DNA of 64,000 nt from an uncultured Kordiimonas sp. (GTDB lineage Bacteria; Pseudomonadota; Alphaproteobacteria; Sphingomonadales; Kordiimonadaceae): NCBI GenBank assembly GCA_947503625.1, contig CANNEK010000003.1, positions 682,001 through 746,000 on the forward strand. The letters are read 5' to 3'. The translations under genes were made by a program, and so were the position numbers. Every line of letters begins with the position of its first letter. The first letter of the stretch is position 1. A model generated the notes under the pieces. It was not told the origin of the DNA, made no database searches, and saw nothing but the letters and a program-made list of their open reading frames with translations. Positions 26,528 through 35,925 of the stretch are shown piece by piece.

Positions 26528-27987
26528 TTCACGTCTCCTTCACCAGGCTGGCCAAGCTCGAAATCCATCACCGGATTATTGTCCGGGTTAAGCCTGTCAA
26601 ACACCACAGCACCGTCTACGAAGGTCATGTCCGCTTTGGAATAAACACTGAAAGGGTCGCCGGACCACAGCACAACGTCCGCGTCCTTGCCGGGTTCAAG
26701 CGTGCCGGTTTTATTGTCCACACCAAGCGAGCGTGCCGGGTTGAGCGACAACCATGTCCAGGCATCTGCCTTGGAGATATCAACGCCTGCCTTGCGGCCA
26801 TCAGCCAGCGCTTTTGCCGCTTCCTGATTGAGGCGCTGAATGCCCGACGAGCTGTCGGAATGCACAATCGCGCAAGCACCTGCCTTGTGAACAAATGGGA
26901 TGTTTTCACGGATGCCATCATAGGCTTCCATCTTGAAGCCATACCAGTCGGCCCACATGGCAGAACACACGTTGTCTTCCGCAAGTTTGTCCGCGATCTT
27001 GTAGCTTTCAACAGCATGCTGGAACGATGCAATCTGATAATCGAATTCTTTCATCACATCCAGCATCTGGCCCATGTCATCGGCACGGTAGCAGTGCATA
27101 TGCACTTTAATATCACCGCGCAAAACACCTGCCAGTGTGTCGAGATTCAGGTCGCGCGCAGGTGGCAGAACATCTTTGCCCGCCCTGTAGTCGCGTTCGT
27201 ATTTGTCCCACCGACGTTGATAATCCTGTGCATCAGCCCAGGCCTGCCGGTAGCCAGCCACGTTACCCATCCGGGTACTTGGGCGGTAACCGGAGCTGTT
27301 GTTGCCGCCGCCATATACCCGCTTGGGATTCTCACCGCACGCCATTTTCATGCCGTAAGGCGCGCCAGGAAATTTCATGTCCTGCGCCACACGGCCCGGT
27401 ACGTTTTTGATGGTGACCGACCGACCGCCGACCAGGTTTGCTGACCCTGGCAGCAGTTGCAGCGACGTAATGCCGCCTGCTGCAGCGCGAATGAAACCGG
27501 GGTCCTGCGGCCAGAGAGCATGCTCCGCCCAGGCATCGGCCGTCACGGGGTCACCCACTTCGTTACCGTCAGAGTGCGCCTGCACTCCCGGGCTCGGGTA
27601 GACGCCCAGATGGCTGTGCACATCAATAATACCCGGTGTTACCCACCGGCCTGCCGCATCAATAACGGCAGCACCCTCGGGCGCTGAAATATCGGTTCCA
27701 ACAGCGGATACCTTGCCATCCACTATAAGGACGGAGCCGCCTTCGATCATCCCGCCCTTGCCATCGAGGATATTGGCACCAGTAATGAGCGTCGCACCGC
27801 TTGGCAATGGTGTATAGCTTGATGGAAACGGATCACGATTGATATCAACGAATTCGCCTTGTTCACCATCGCCCGGTGTACAGGCTGCCAGCAAAGCACT
27901 TGCCGCAACCGTTGTTGCAATCGCCTTCAGCCAGCTTCTGGAGCGCACACGCCCATGCGGCGCATCCGACATTAAATCTTTGTTCAT
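26524..27987 (-). CDS. Lipoprotein amidohydrolase (metal-dependent, probably active)
   Basis: A 487-residue amidohydrolase with a lipobox (ALLAAC, about residue 36), so it should be membrane-anchored and act outside the cytoplasm. The metal site is complete in appearance: VTPGIIDVHSHLG supplies HxH, and later come KVHMHCYRADD, a QHAVESYK segment and IVHSDSSS. The C-terminus has the usual SLNPARSLGVDNKTGTLEPGKDADVVLWSGDP. Substrates of such secreted amidohydrolases are often dipeptides or cyclic amides, but this one is unknown. ATG 27987 has GGGAGTC upstream. Its stop overlaps the next gene by 4 bases (ATGA). Confidence 0.85.
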   Translation of the reverse strand: MNKDLMSDAPHGRVRSRSWLKAIATTVAASALLAACTPGDGEQGEFVDINRDPFPSSYTPLPSGATLITGANILDGKGGMIEGGSVLIVDGKVSAVGTDISAPEGAAVIDAAGRWVTPGIIDVHSHLGVYPSPGVQAHSDGNEVGDPVTADAWAEHALWPQDPGFIRAAAGGITSLQLLPGSANLVGGRSVTIKNVPGRVAQDMKFPGAPYGMKMACGENPKRVYGGGNNSSGYRPSTRMGNVAGYRQAWADAQDYQRRWDKYERDYRAGKDVLPPARDLNLDTLAGVLRGDIKVHMHCYRADDMGQMLDVMKEFDYQIASFQHAVESYKIADKLAEDNVCSAMWADWYGFKMEAYDGIRENIPFVHKAGACAIVHSDSSSGIQRLNQEAAKALADGRKAGVDISKADAWTWLSLNPARSLGVDNKTGTLEPGKDADVVLWSGDPFSVYSKADMTFVDGAVVFDRLNPDNNPVMDFELGQPGEGDVK

Positions 27988-28175
27988 TTGAGACTCCCTT
28001 TTGCTGCCCCCGAAATCGTCCCCACGATTGGCCCCCAATGGCCCCACTTTCGAAGGGAAGAAGCAGACTTATGAGCGTAACAAGCCAGCAGGAAGCTGTC
28101 ACCTGTTTCAAATACCAACGATAGTTTAGTTGCCAGGCCGACGCCAAACTCACATTCAGGCAACTCGGTACCCCA

Positions 28176-28205
28176 ATAAAAAAGGCGGAAGCTTTCGCTT
28201 CCGCC
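28176..28205 (-). terminator. Strong intrinsic terminator (minus strand)
   Basis: A 9-bp perfect stem GGCGGAAGC (28184-28192) with GCTTCCGCC (28197-28205) and a 4-base loop. On the minus strand it is followed by TTTTTTATT. Confidence 0.8.
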
Positions 28206-28264
28206 CCTCGACCAAATGCGCCTAACTGGTAGACGCCGTGCATGCCTGATGTCATGGCACAACT
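28176..28264 (-). ncRNA. Putative small RNA ended by a strong terminator
   Basis: On the minus strand, TTGCCA (28296-28301) and TTAAAT (28272-28277) with an 18-base spacer form a possible promoter. A transcript of about 89 nt would end at the terminator stem at 28184-28205. There is no coding gene that this terminator could serve, because the peptide-transporter transcript already has its own terminator at 28405-28444. No known family was recognised. Confidence 0.35.
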
Positions 28265-28404
28265 TGACATTATTTAAAGCATGAAATCCCCGCCTTGGCA
28301 AGGACATCTCGTCAACACATCGACACTGGAAAGCATAGCGATATGGTGATGAAACAGTTGATTTAAAATCAGCCTGTTATGGAGCGACAAAATTGCTGAA
28401 AGGC

Positions 28405-28444
28405 AAAAAAAGGAGCCATAGCACAGGCCATGGCTCCTTTTTTT
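28405..28444. terminator. Terminator after the POT transporter gene
   Basis: A 9-bp stem AGGAGCCAT (28411-28419) with ATGGCTCCT (28430-28438), flanked by six As and seven Ts, so it can work in both directions. It lies 20 bases beyond the transporter stop. Confidence 0.85.
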
Positions 28445-28463
28445 AGTGTAAACTGGAAGTCTT

Positions 28464-30005
28464 TTAATGGACGCCGTGCATCCATTTGCGGAGCGAGGGC
28501 GTCAGCAGGAACAGCAAGAGCCCCATGCCAACAGAAAGGCCACCGACCATCATAAAGAGCTGATTGGTTTTTTCCATATCAAGAGCGCCGCCGCTGGCGT
28601 GACCACCTACACCCATCAAAGATGACAGCCAACCCGCCTTGTAGTTGCCAATGGCGATAAACAGGAAGAAAGTCCCCATTGTCATACCAACAATGCGCGC
28701 GGGCGACAGCTTGGTCACCATCGACAGACCAACCGGGCTGAGACACAGTTCAGCTGCTGTCAGGAAGAAATAAATCTCGACCATCCAGATAAAGCTTTTG
28801 CCCGGCCCTTCATCAATTTCCATACCCCATGCGAACAAAAGATACCCGGCACCGATCAGGATGAGAGACAGCGCGAATTTGGCAGGCGTAGAGGGTTCGA
28901 CGCCCGCGTTGCCCATGCGGGTCCACATCATGGCAAACACCGGAGCGAGCACAACGATAAAGAAAGGGTTCAACGTCTGAACCTGCCCTGCGGTTACCGT
29001 TACACCCAGAAGATTGCGGTCAATCTGCTGGTCTGCGATCAGCGTTAGGGACGCGCCCTGCTGTTCAAACAGCATCCAGAACACCGTCATGAATGCCAAC
29101 AGAACGATAACCACAAAGATGCGCTCGCGTTCTTCTCTGGTACATTTGGTGAAACCGTATGCAAGCAAAACGGCAACCATGGCAATGCCTGTACCATCAA
29201 GCATATAGCCAACCAGCTCCTGGAACTGGAGCATGAACCACATCACACCAACCAAACCAACGCCGATCAAATAGATCGTGTATTCCTTGTTAAGACCAAT
29301 CGCCGATTTTTCCTTCAGTTCTTCCTCGTTTGGCGGATCAGCACGGCCTTCAAGCAGATGCTGTCCCCACAGGAACGTGGCAAGACCAATCAACATGCCG
29401 ATACCGGCAAGACCGAAACCGTAGCCCCAGCCATAAATTTCGCCAATGCCTGCGACAACAATTGTGGCAACAAACGAGCCAATATTGATCCCCATATAGA
29501 AGATGGTGAAACCACCATCGCGCCGTGGGTCGTTAGGTCCATAAAGCGCACCAACGACCGTAGAGATGTTGGCTTTCAGGAAACCAACGCCTGTGATGAT
29601 AAGCGCGAGGGACAGATAGAATATACTGAGATGGTTTTCGCTTCGAACGACCGCGCCGTTGATCAGCTCTGCGGTCGGGCCTTCAAACGCGAGGCTGATA
29701 TGGCCTATCACGAGCAGCAGGCCACCGTACACAACCGCCTTGCGGCTGCCCAGATAACGGTCAGCAAAATAGCCGCCGAGGATCGGCAACAGATACGTCA
29801 TACCAAGATAGGCACCATAAATAAGGTTCGCCTCACCTGCGTTGAACAGGAAATGCTTTGTCAGGTACAAAACCAGCAAAGCCCGCATCCCATAAAAGGA
29901 AAAACGCTCCCACATCTCCGTCAAAAAACAGATTGATAGCCCAATTGGATGGCCAAGAAATTCCCGTTGCTGAGATCCCTCGGTCGAGACAACTGTGTCA
30001 GTCAT
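28464..30005 (-). CDS. POT-family proton-dependent oligopeptide transporter
   Basis: A 513-residue MFS protein with about 12-14 hydrophobic helices. The early motif EMWERFSFYGMRALLVLYLT contains ExxERFxYYG, the proton-coupling signature of POT/PTR2 transporters, and GGYFADRYLGSRKAVVYGG is the second PTR2 motif. It imports di- and tripeptides with protons across the inner membrane. ATG 30005 follows AGGTGG; a GTG two codons earlier is less likely. It sits among secreted peptidase and amidohydrolase genes, which suggests peptide use. Confidence 0.92.
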   Translation of the reverse strand: MTDTVVSTEGSQQREFLGHPIGLSICFLTEMWERFSFYGMRALLVLYLTKHFLFNAGEANLIYGAYLGMTYLLPILGGYFADRYLGSRKAVVYGGLLLVIGHISLAFEGPTAELINGAVVRSENHLSIFYLSLALIITGVGFLKANISTVVGALYGPNDPRRDGGFTIFYMGINIGSFVATIVVAGIGEIYGWGYGFGLAGIGMLIGLATFLWGQHLLEGRADPPNEEELKEKSAIGLNKEYTIYLIGVGLVGVMWFMLQFQELVGYMLDGTGIAMVAVLLAYGFTKCTREERERIFVVIVLLAFMTVFWMLFEQQGASLTLIADQQIDRNLLGVTVTAGQVQTLNPFFIVVLAPVFAMMWTRMGNAGVEPSTPAKFALSLILIGAGYLLFAWGMEIDEGPGKSFIWMVEIYFFLTAAELCLSPVGLSMVTKLSPARIVGMTMGTFFLFIAIGNYKAGWLSSLMGVGGHASGGALDMEKTNQLFMMVGGLSVGMGLLLFLLTPSLRKWMHGVH

Positions 30006-30192
30006 GTCCACCTCATGTTGTTATTTTTAAAAGTGCAGCCAGACCGGATGCACTCTTGTCCCTTCATTTTTGATCCGGAAGGCCCCAAATTGCACCTTGT
30101 CCGGATCTCTCCCTCAGTCTTCAAATCATATTTGCCACTGAATTGCCAGCACTTCGGGGCGAACGGATGAAAATTTGCAATCTGAACATGCG

Positions 30193-32100
30193 TCAGCGCC
30201 CACCCCCAATATACTTCTCCAGAAACCGCAACGATGCTTCATAATAGGTGCGTCTGTCCGTCGTTCGCCGCAGCTGGTGCTCGGATCCCTTCAGCACAAT
30301 GAACTCAAGTTCCTTGTTATAAGCCCTCATTGACTTTGCCATCTGCACACCCTGATCAAACGGCACGTTGGCATCCCGCGTGGCATGCAACAACAAGACT
30401 GGCAAGCGAACAAGGTCTGCCCTGCTGAGCGGCGATCGTTGACGCAGTGTTCGCTTGGAAAGCTTGCCTTTGATGCGCGGCACACTCAGCAGGCTAAAAC
30501 GCAGATTATCCAGATATTTCACCAAATGGGCTACAGATGTGACGCCGTTAAGGCTGATAGCGCATTCGAAAATATCGTCATCTTTTATCGCCGACCATAA
30601 AGCGGCATAACCACCGTAAGAACCGCCCATTACACACATACTGCCTGCTTCAGCGTATCCGCTTTCAAGCATCCATTCGGCAGCCGTACGCACATCGTCC
30701 TGCATATCGGTGCCCCAGCGGGCGTACCCGGCGCGCCGCCAGGTTTCCCCAAAACCGCTGGACCCCCTGAAGTTGGGCTGCAACACGCTATAGCCATTTG
30801 CGCTAAGCCAGCTGACCAGAGGACTGAAAGTATTGGAAACACGCCGCACGGGGCCACCATGAACCAGCACCACAGCCTTGCCGTTTGCGCCGGCTTCGGG
30901 CGTCGACAAAAGCGCATGCATCGGGCCAAGGTTTTTAGTCCGCCTGCCCTTCAATTTGATCCACACCCCGCGTTTATGGGGCCTGGGTAACATGTTGATC
31001 GCCGTATCCGGTGCAACCTCGAACAAGCCCTCCCGACCTTCGTCCATCAGGAAATAGCGGTGTGGCCGCCAGTTCGCCCGACTTCTGAACAGCGCAACAC
31101 GGCCGTCCCTGCTTCCTGAAACAAGTTCAACATCATCAAGGCCAAGCGATGCAGCCGTTTCGGAGAGAACTGCGCGGAAGTCTTCCTGCCAGATCAGCTG
31201 TTCGCGCCCGTCTTCAACATATGTCGCACCGACAACAAGGTTGCTGACCGGGTCGATGATCGCTGCATCAATATCGAAGTTGTCCTGTGATGCCAGCTGG
31301 CGCAAAAAAGTCCCGTCATGGGTTTCCATACGCCAGAGAGACCGGGTATCTCCTGCATGACCGGAGATTACCGCAGCAGTCGCGCCGCCTGCCTCGACCG
31401 CAACAATCGAGATGGGAGATTCACGGAAATAATCATTTTCTGTGATCTGCGCCCATCCTTCCGCCCGGCGCGCAAACAGAACCTGGCGGCGACCACGGTA
31501 TCCTTCACCAAGTTCGACCTCGCCGTTTGGCCCGGCCCACCAGCGAATGATCGGCCGCCAGGCGCCCATGATCTTCTCGGAACTGCCAGTGATGGCGTTC
31601 ACCCGGTATACTGCAGGGTATCCGGGTACGGCAGGGTCTTCCCATTGCATCAGGATATTGGACGGATCGTCAGGCAAGGCGCTTAGCAGAACGGGTTGCA
31701 ATTCGAGCGGTCGCGGTCCCCCGTTTTCAATGAGCGGGCGCAACCGGCCAATATGCGCATCATACAGGACCAGACCGTATTGCTTGAGCGACAGAAGCAG
31801 CCGCCCCTCGCCGACCCAAGCCAACCAGTTCACATCCGGCCGGGTGTAGGGCAGGAAATCCGCCGTTTCCATGGGTTTGAAGGCGCGCCAAACGGCAACC
31901 CGTGATTGTCCGTCATCACTGCGCACAAGGGCGGAAACATAATGACCATAGGAAGACAGGGATGCTGCTGCGATTTTTGGAGGGTTGGCAAGCTGTTCCA
32001 GAAGCGTGTTTTTGTGCGCTGCGTCAACGTCGGCGCGCACAGGTGCGAAGCCGATGGAGACAACACATACTAAAAACAAAACACGTCGAATCGAAACCAT
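30193..32100 (-). CDS. S9-family prolyl oligopeptidase-like peptidase, exported
   Basis: About 635 residues. A signal peptide (VSIRRVLFLVCVVSIGFAPVRA) precedes a beta-propeller-like region. The C-terminal alpha/beta hydrolase domain contains VLVHGGP (oxyanion region), the nucleophile motif MGGSYGGYAAL (about residue 490), the Asp loop LLLHATRDANVPFDQG and the His loop GSEHQLRR. This resembles the S9C acylaminoacyl-peptidase group. An earlier start at 32139 would add 13 residues; neither start has a strong ribosome site. It is divergent from the desaturase gene. Confidence 0.88.
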   Translation of the reverse strand: MVSIRRVLFLVCVVSIGFAPVRADVDAAHKNTLLEQLANPPKIAAASLSSYGHYVSALVRSDDGQSRVAVWRAFKPMETADFLPYTRPDVNWLAWVGEGRLLLSLKQYGLVLYDAHIGRLRPLIENGGPRPLELQPVLLSALPDDPSNILMQWEDPAVPGYPAVYRVNAITGSSEKIMGAWRPIIRWWAGPNGEVELGEGYRGRRQVLFARRAEGWAQITENDYFRESPISIVAVEAGGATAAVISGHAGDTRSLWRMETHDGTFLRQLASQDNFDIDAAIIDPVSNLVVGATYVEDGREQLIWQEDFRAVLSETAASLGLDDVELVSGSRDGRVALFRSRANWRPHRYFLMDEGREGLFEVAPDTAINMLPRPHKRGVWIKLKGRRTKNLGPMHALLSTPEAGANGKAVVLVHGGPVRRVSNTFSPLVSWLSANGYSVLQPNFRGSSGFGETWRRAGYARWGTDMQDDVRTAAEWMLESGYAEAGSMCVMGGSYGGYAALWSAIKDDDIFECAISLNGVTSVAHLVKYLDNLRFSLLSVPRIKGKLSKRTLRQRSPLSRADLVRLPVLLLHATRDANVPFDQGVQMAKSMRAYNKELEFIVLKGSEHQLRRTTDRRTYYEASLRFLEKYIGGGR

Positions 32101-32268
32101 GGGCCAATTTATCATGGCGTTTAACACGCTGAAAAGCATTTCCGGTCAATTTTCTGGTGAAAAAAACACGGAAAACGAAGCCAAACTGGCCCAAAAAGTT
32201 GCCCGAAATCGCGTTTGACCCAATTTCATGGTAAAGTTTCTGGTCTCAGTATCTGTTAGGAAGCATCT

Positions 32269-33192
32269 TTGTCTACTCAGTGGCTAACCATAAAACCGTC
32301 CGACATTCTGGACAGCGGAGAACAACATCGATTGCGCCAGCGGTCAGATATGATGGGCTTCTGGCTGCTCGGGCACTGTTGGGGTGTCATTGCCGCTGCG
32401 ATGGCGTTGTTTGCCATGTTTCCCAACGCGCTGACATTCCTAATTGCGATCACCATCATTGGCAGTCGCCAGCTTGGTCTCGCTATTCTGCAGCATGAAG
32501 CAAGTCATGGCATGCTCTTCAGATCGCGGTCACTGAACGAACGGCTGGGTCAGTTGATTGCGGCATCCCCCATGCTGATCTCAATGAAAAGTTACCGCAT
32601 CCGCCATATGGCACACCACAGGTTTACACGCACAGAGAAAGACCCCGAGAACTATCTTTATACGCCGTTCCCGGTCAGCAAAAGCAGCATGGCCCGCAAA
32701 ATCCTGCGCGACCTGACAGGCATCGTTTTTATCCGCACACAGATCGGTATCTTTCGCTTTCTATGGGGCGACCCTGAAGGGCGGCTTGACCGGCTGAAGG
32801 CCTTCTATGGCAACACGGTGGTTTTCTATACCATCTTCGTCGTAGGTTTTGCGCTTGCGGGCCGCATGGACCTGTTTTTGCTGATGTGGGTTTTGCCAAT
32901 GGCAACAATACAACAGTTTTTCCTGCGTATTCGCAACATCGCAGAACATGCCACCATACCGGATATCGAAAACCCCTTGAAAAACAGCCGCACAACGCTT
33001 GCAGGGCCTTTCGAGCGCATGACCTTTGCACCCTATTTTGTCAATTTCCATATCGAGCATCACATGGTGCCGTTTGTGCCCTGCTGGCGCTTGAAAGAGG
33101 TACATAAAATCATGCTGGCCAAAGGTTTCGGTAAAGAAATGGAAATTGCCAAAGGCTACCGCGACATCATAAGAATGAACGCTGCGGCCTGA
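32269..33192 (+). CDS. Membrane fatty acid desaturase
   Basis: A 307-residue integral membrane diiron enzyme. All three histidine boxes are present: HEASHG (H76 on), HMAHHR (about 112) and HIEHH (about 261), with hydrophobic helix pairs between them. It should introduce a double bond into fatty acyl chains or oxidise a related lipid; the exact substrate cannot be told. TTG 32269 is used because AGGAA lies about 6 bases upstream and no ATG gives the full N-terminus. Confidence 0.85.
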   Translation: MSTQWLTIKPSDILDSGEQHRLRQRSDMMGFWLLGHCWGVIAAAMALFAMFPNALTFLIAITIIGSRQLGLAILQHEASHGMLFRSRSLNERLGQLIAASPMLISMKSYRIRHMAHHRFTRTEKDPENYLYTPFPVSKSSMARKILRDLTGIVFIRTQIGIFRFLWGDPEGRLDRLKAFYGNTVVFYTIFVVGFALAGRMDLFLLMWVLPMATIQQFFLRIRNIAEHATIPDIENPLKNSRTTLAGPFERMTFAPYFVNFHIEHHMVPFVPCWRLKEVHKIMLAKGFGKEMEIAKGYRDIIRMNAAA

Positions 33193-33215
33193 AGCCACAG
33201 CATTTCCTATCCTCG

Positions 33216-35678
33216 CTAATCATGTTTCAAAATAGCCGCCGGGTTTGTGTTGGACGCCCTGATGGCATGATACACAATTGTCACCGCGGCAATCATGAAG
33301 GCAAGCGTACTGGCCGCGATGAAGGGTACAGGTGTCAGGTCAATCCGGTAAGCGAACCCTGAAAGCCAGTCTTGTGTTATCATCCAGGCAACGGGCCAGG
33401 CAACAAGGTTGGCAACAATCACAGGCTTCGAGAACTGCCAAACCATCAAACGCACAACGGCAAAAGTGCTGGCCCCCATCAGTTTCCTGATACCGATCTC
33501 CTTGGACCGACGCTGCGCCGTATAAGCTGCCTGACTGAACAGCCCGATGGATGAGACAAACACGGCGAACATGGCAAATACGCCGAAAATCTCGCCGCGT
33601 TGACGATCCGCAGCATAGAACTGGCCAAAATTCTCTTCAAAAGAAGTCAGGTTAACCGGGAAGGACGGCACATGTCGTTGCCAGACCATCTCGACCGCAC
33701 GCCGGGTTTCTTCCGCCCGCGCACCGGCCACCCGAATATTCAGCGTATTGGGTGCCTGATCAGGGATGCTGAACTGAAGCGGCTCCATCGTGTCCCGCAG
33801 GCTGCGCATATGCATATCTTCAACAACACCAATGATGGTCACTCGCTTTTTCTCGCTGACTTCCGTGTATGAGAAGCTCTGTCCAACAGCTGCCTCCGGG
33901 CTTTCATAACCAAGATAGCCCGCTGCATAACGGTTGATGATTGTTGGCACTTCCGTAATACCAGAGCCATCTTCGGAGGTGTGCGTTTTGTCCAGCGCCC
34001 TGTTGCGGTCAAACATGCGACCAGCAATCAACTTGGCATTGATGAAATCAAGCGACTCGTAATCCACGGGCACATCTTCCAGATTGTATGTCGCCTGCGT
34101 GGGATCACCATCTTTCTGGAAGCTAAAGCCCCAGCGCCCACCCAGCGGCAAGGGTCTGTTTGAAAAGGCTACGCCTGTCACACCCGGCAAGCGGGCAATT
34201 TCCTCGCGCAATGTTTCCGCCACCGGTTGAACGTCCTTGTAGCTCATGTAGTCGAGCCGCAGCCTGTTATCGATGTCGAAGCCAAGGTCTTTGTCGCGGG
34301 CGTAATCGGTCTGGTTTTTGACCACGAAGGTGACCGTCATCAGGCCAATAGAGATAGCAAACTGCAACATTACAAGGCCGGCACGTAGCTTTCCGCCCTG
34401 AAGGTTGGCGGCGCCGCTGGAGTGCAAAACCCGCGCAGGACGAACACGCGTGATATGAAACGCCGGGTGCAGACCAGCTCCAAGGCCCACCACAACCATC
34501 AGTCCCGCCACCATCGACATTGCTATTGGGTCATCCATCAAATTCAGCGATAGAATTTTGGAGATAAAACCGCTGAACCAGGGCAGCGTCATCTCAACCA
34601 AAGCAAGCGCGAAAATCAGCGCCAACCCGACCGCAAGGCCGGTTTCCAGCAGGAACTGGGCGATGAGCTGCTTGCGCTGCGCCCCCACAACCTTGCGCAA
34701 GGCTATCTCGCGCGTGCGCAGGCTGGCGCGGGCCGTCGAGAGGTTCACAAAATTAACGCAGGCGATAAAAATAATCAGGCCGGCAACGATACCGAAACTA
34801 ACCACTAAGCGCATGTCTCCACCGGGTTTCATCTGAAAACGCACAGTTGATTTCAGATGAATGTCGCTAACCGGCATCAGCCGCATCTTCAGCCTTGTGC
34901 TTAAGGGCTCGACGATGCCTGGCGCTTCCGCAGCAATCACATTGCGGTCAATAAATGCCGGGAATTCCTGTTCAATTTGTGCCGCGCTACTTGTCGGTGA
35001 CAGCTTCATATATGTGTAAACATTGTGAGACTGCCAATATGTCGCAATCCAGGGGCGGTTGACGTACCGAGAGGGATCAAACATCGCGATAAAATCGAAA
35101 TCCAGATGCGTATTGACCGGCAGGTCCTGCAACACCCCGACAACCCGGAAGGAATAATCGACATCATCCGGGTTCAGAATCTGGCCAACCGGGTCGCTTT
35201 CGCCAAAATATTTTGTTGCCATTGCTTCGGTAAGCAATATGGAACTGTTGTCGGTGAACACTGCTTGCCTGTCGCCTGCCACCAGTGGCACATCGAAAAT
35301 CTCGAAAAAGCCCGGATCAACATAACTAACAGTATCAATGAAGGCTTCGTTCTCGTGCTTAAACAAATGACCTTCATTGTAAACCCGGCTGATCACCCGG
35401 ATATCGCTTGAAAAATCATTCGCAAGAGCATCCCTCATTCGGCCAGGCGACACGGCGGTATGTTCCGTCGATCCGTCCTGATTGAAAAGAGACCCCTCCA
35501 GGCGATACAGGTTTGGTGTCTCAGGGCCCCACTGGTCGTAGGACAGCTCGTCACGGATAAACAGCAATATCAGAATTGCTGCCGTCAGCGCTACGGCCAG
35601 ACCCAATATGTTGATGATGCCAAATTGCCGGTCTCGTTTCAAAGACCTTAGCGCGGATTTCATATAGTGAGCAAACAT
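33216..35678 (-). CDS. MacB/FtsX-type ABC transporter permease
   Basis: An 820-residue inner-membrane protein. It begins with MKSALRSLKRDRQFGIINILGLAVAL, the start motif of this permease family. A MacB-like periplasmic core follows (about 50-270), then FtsX helices (about 285-410), a second periplasmic domain and a second FtsX unit with KEIGIRKLMGAS near the end. Such permeases work with a cytoplasmic ATPase and often with signalling or efflux functions. No ATPase or membrane-fusion partner gene lies next to it. AGGAAAGGAAC lies upstream of the ATG. Confidence 0.85.
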   Translation of the reverse strand: MFAHYMKSALRSLKRDRQFGIINILGLAVALTAAILILLFIRDELSYDQWGPETPNLYRLEGSLFNQDGSTEHTAVSPGRMRDALANDFSSDIRVISRVYNEGHLFKHENEAFIDTVSYVDPGFFEIFDVPLVAGDRQAVFTDNSSILLTEAMATKYFGESDPVGQILNPDDVDYSFRVVGVLQDLPVNTHLDFDFIAMFDPSRYVNRPWIATYWQSHNVYTYMKLSPTSSAAQIEQEFPAFIDRNVIAAEAPGIVEPLSTRLKMRLMPVSDIHLKSTVRFQMKPGGDMRLVVSFGIVAGLIIFIACVNFVNLSTARASLRTREIALRKVVGAQRKQLIAQFLLETGLAVGLALIFALALVEMTLPWFSGFISKILSLNLMDDPIAMSMVAGLMVVVGLGAGLHPAFHITRVRPARVLHSSGAANLQGGKLRAGLVMLQFAISIGLMTVTFVVKNQTDYARDKDLGFDIDNRLRLDYMSYKDVQPVAETLREEIARLPGVTGVAFSNRPLPLGGRWGFSFQKDGDPTQATYNLEDVPVDYESLDFINAKLIAGRMFDRNRALDKTHTSEDGSGITEVPTIINRYAAGYLGYESPEAAVGQSFSYTEVSEKKRVTIIGVVEDMHMRSLRDTMEPLQFSIPDQAPNTLNIRVAGARAEETRRAVEMVWQRHVPSFPVNLTSFEENFGQFYAADRQRGEIFGVFAMFAVFVSSIGLFSQAAYTAQRRSKEIGIRKLMGASTFAVVRLMVWQFSKPVIVANLVAWPVAWMITQDWLSGFAYRIDLTPVPFIAASTLAFMIAAVTIVYHAIRASNTNPAAILKHD

Positions 35679-35925
35679 CTGCGTGTTCCTTTCCTCAAGC
35701 TGTCTGAAGGTAAATCAGCAGATTTCGTGCCAAGCGGTGTGTTGGTAAACATGTTTTAATACAATGACTTGATATCGGAGCCCATGCCCGTTTGTTGATA
35801 TTGTCCGTTTTCGAACAACATTGTGTTCACATTCGGACATCAATGTTGTCACAAGGATCGCGCCAACTTATGTTGTTGGCGGGACGGACCGGAAAGCCAA
35901 ACCCGGTACTCAGGAGGGGAAGACT

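Larger units (their letters stand above)
27988..28463. other. Intergenic region between amidohydrolase and peptide transporter genes
   Basis: About 475 bases without a full gene. It contains two intrinsic terminators and, between them, a possible small RNA on the minus strand, listed separately. The amidohydrolase promoter should lie between 27990 and 28170; no clear boxes were picked. Confidence 0.5.

Noticed and set aside
25601-27444. Two + strand frames of about 300 codons opposite the amidohydrolase genes
   Set aside because: They are His/Arg/Cys-rich shadows of well-supported genes on the other strand.
28205-28260. A tRNA-like D-arm string (AACTGGTAGACGCC) on the + strand
   Set aside because: No acceptor stem, anticodon arm or T-arm could be built around it on either strand.
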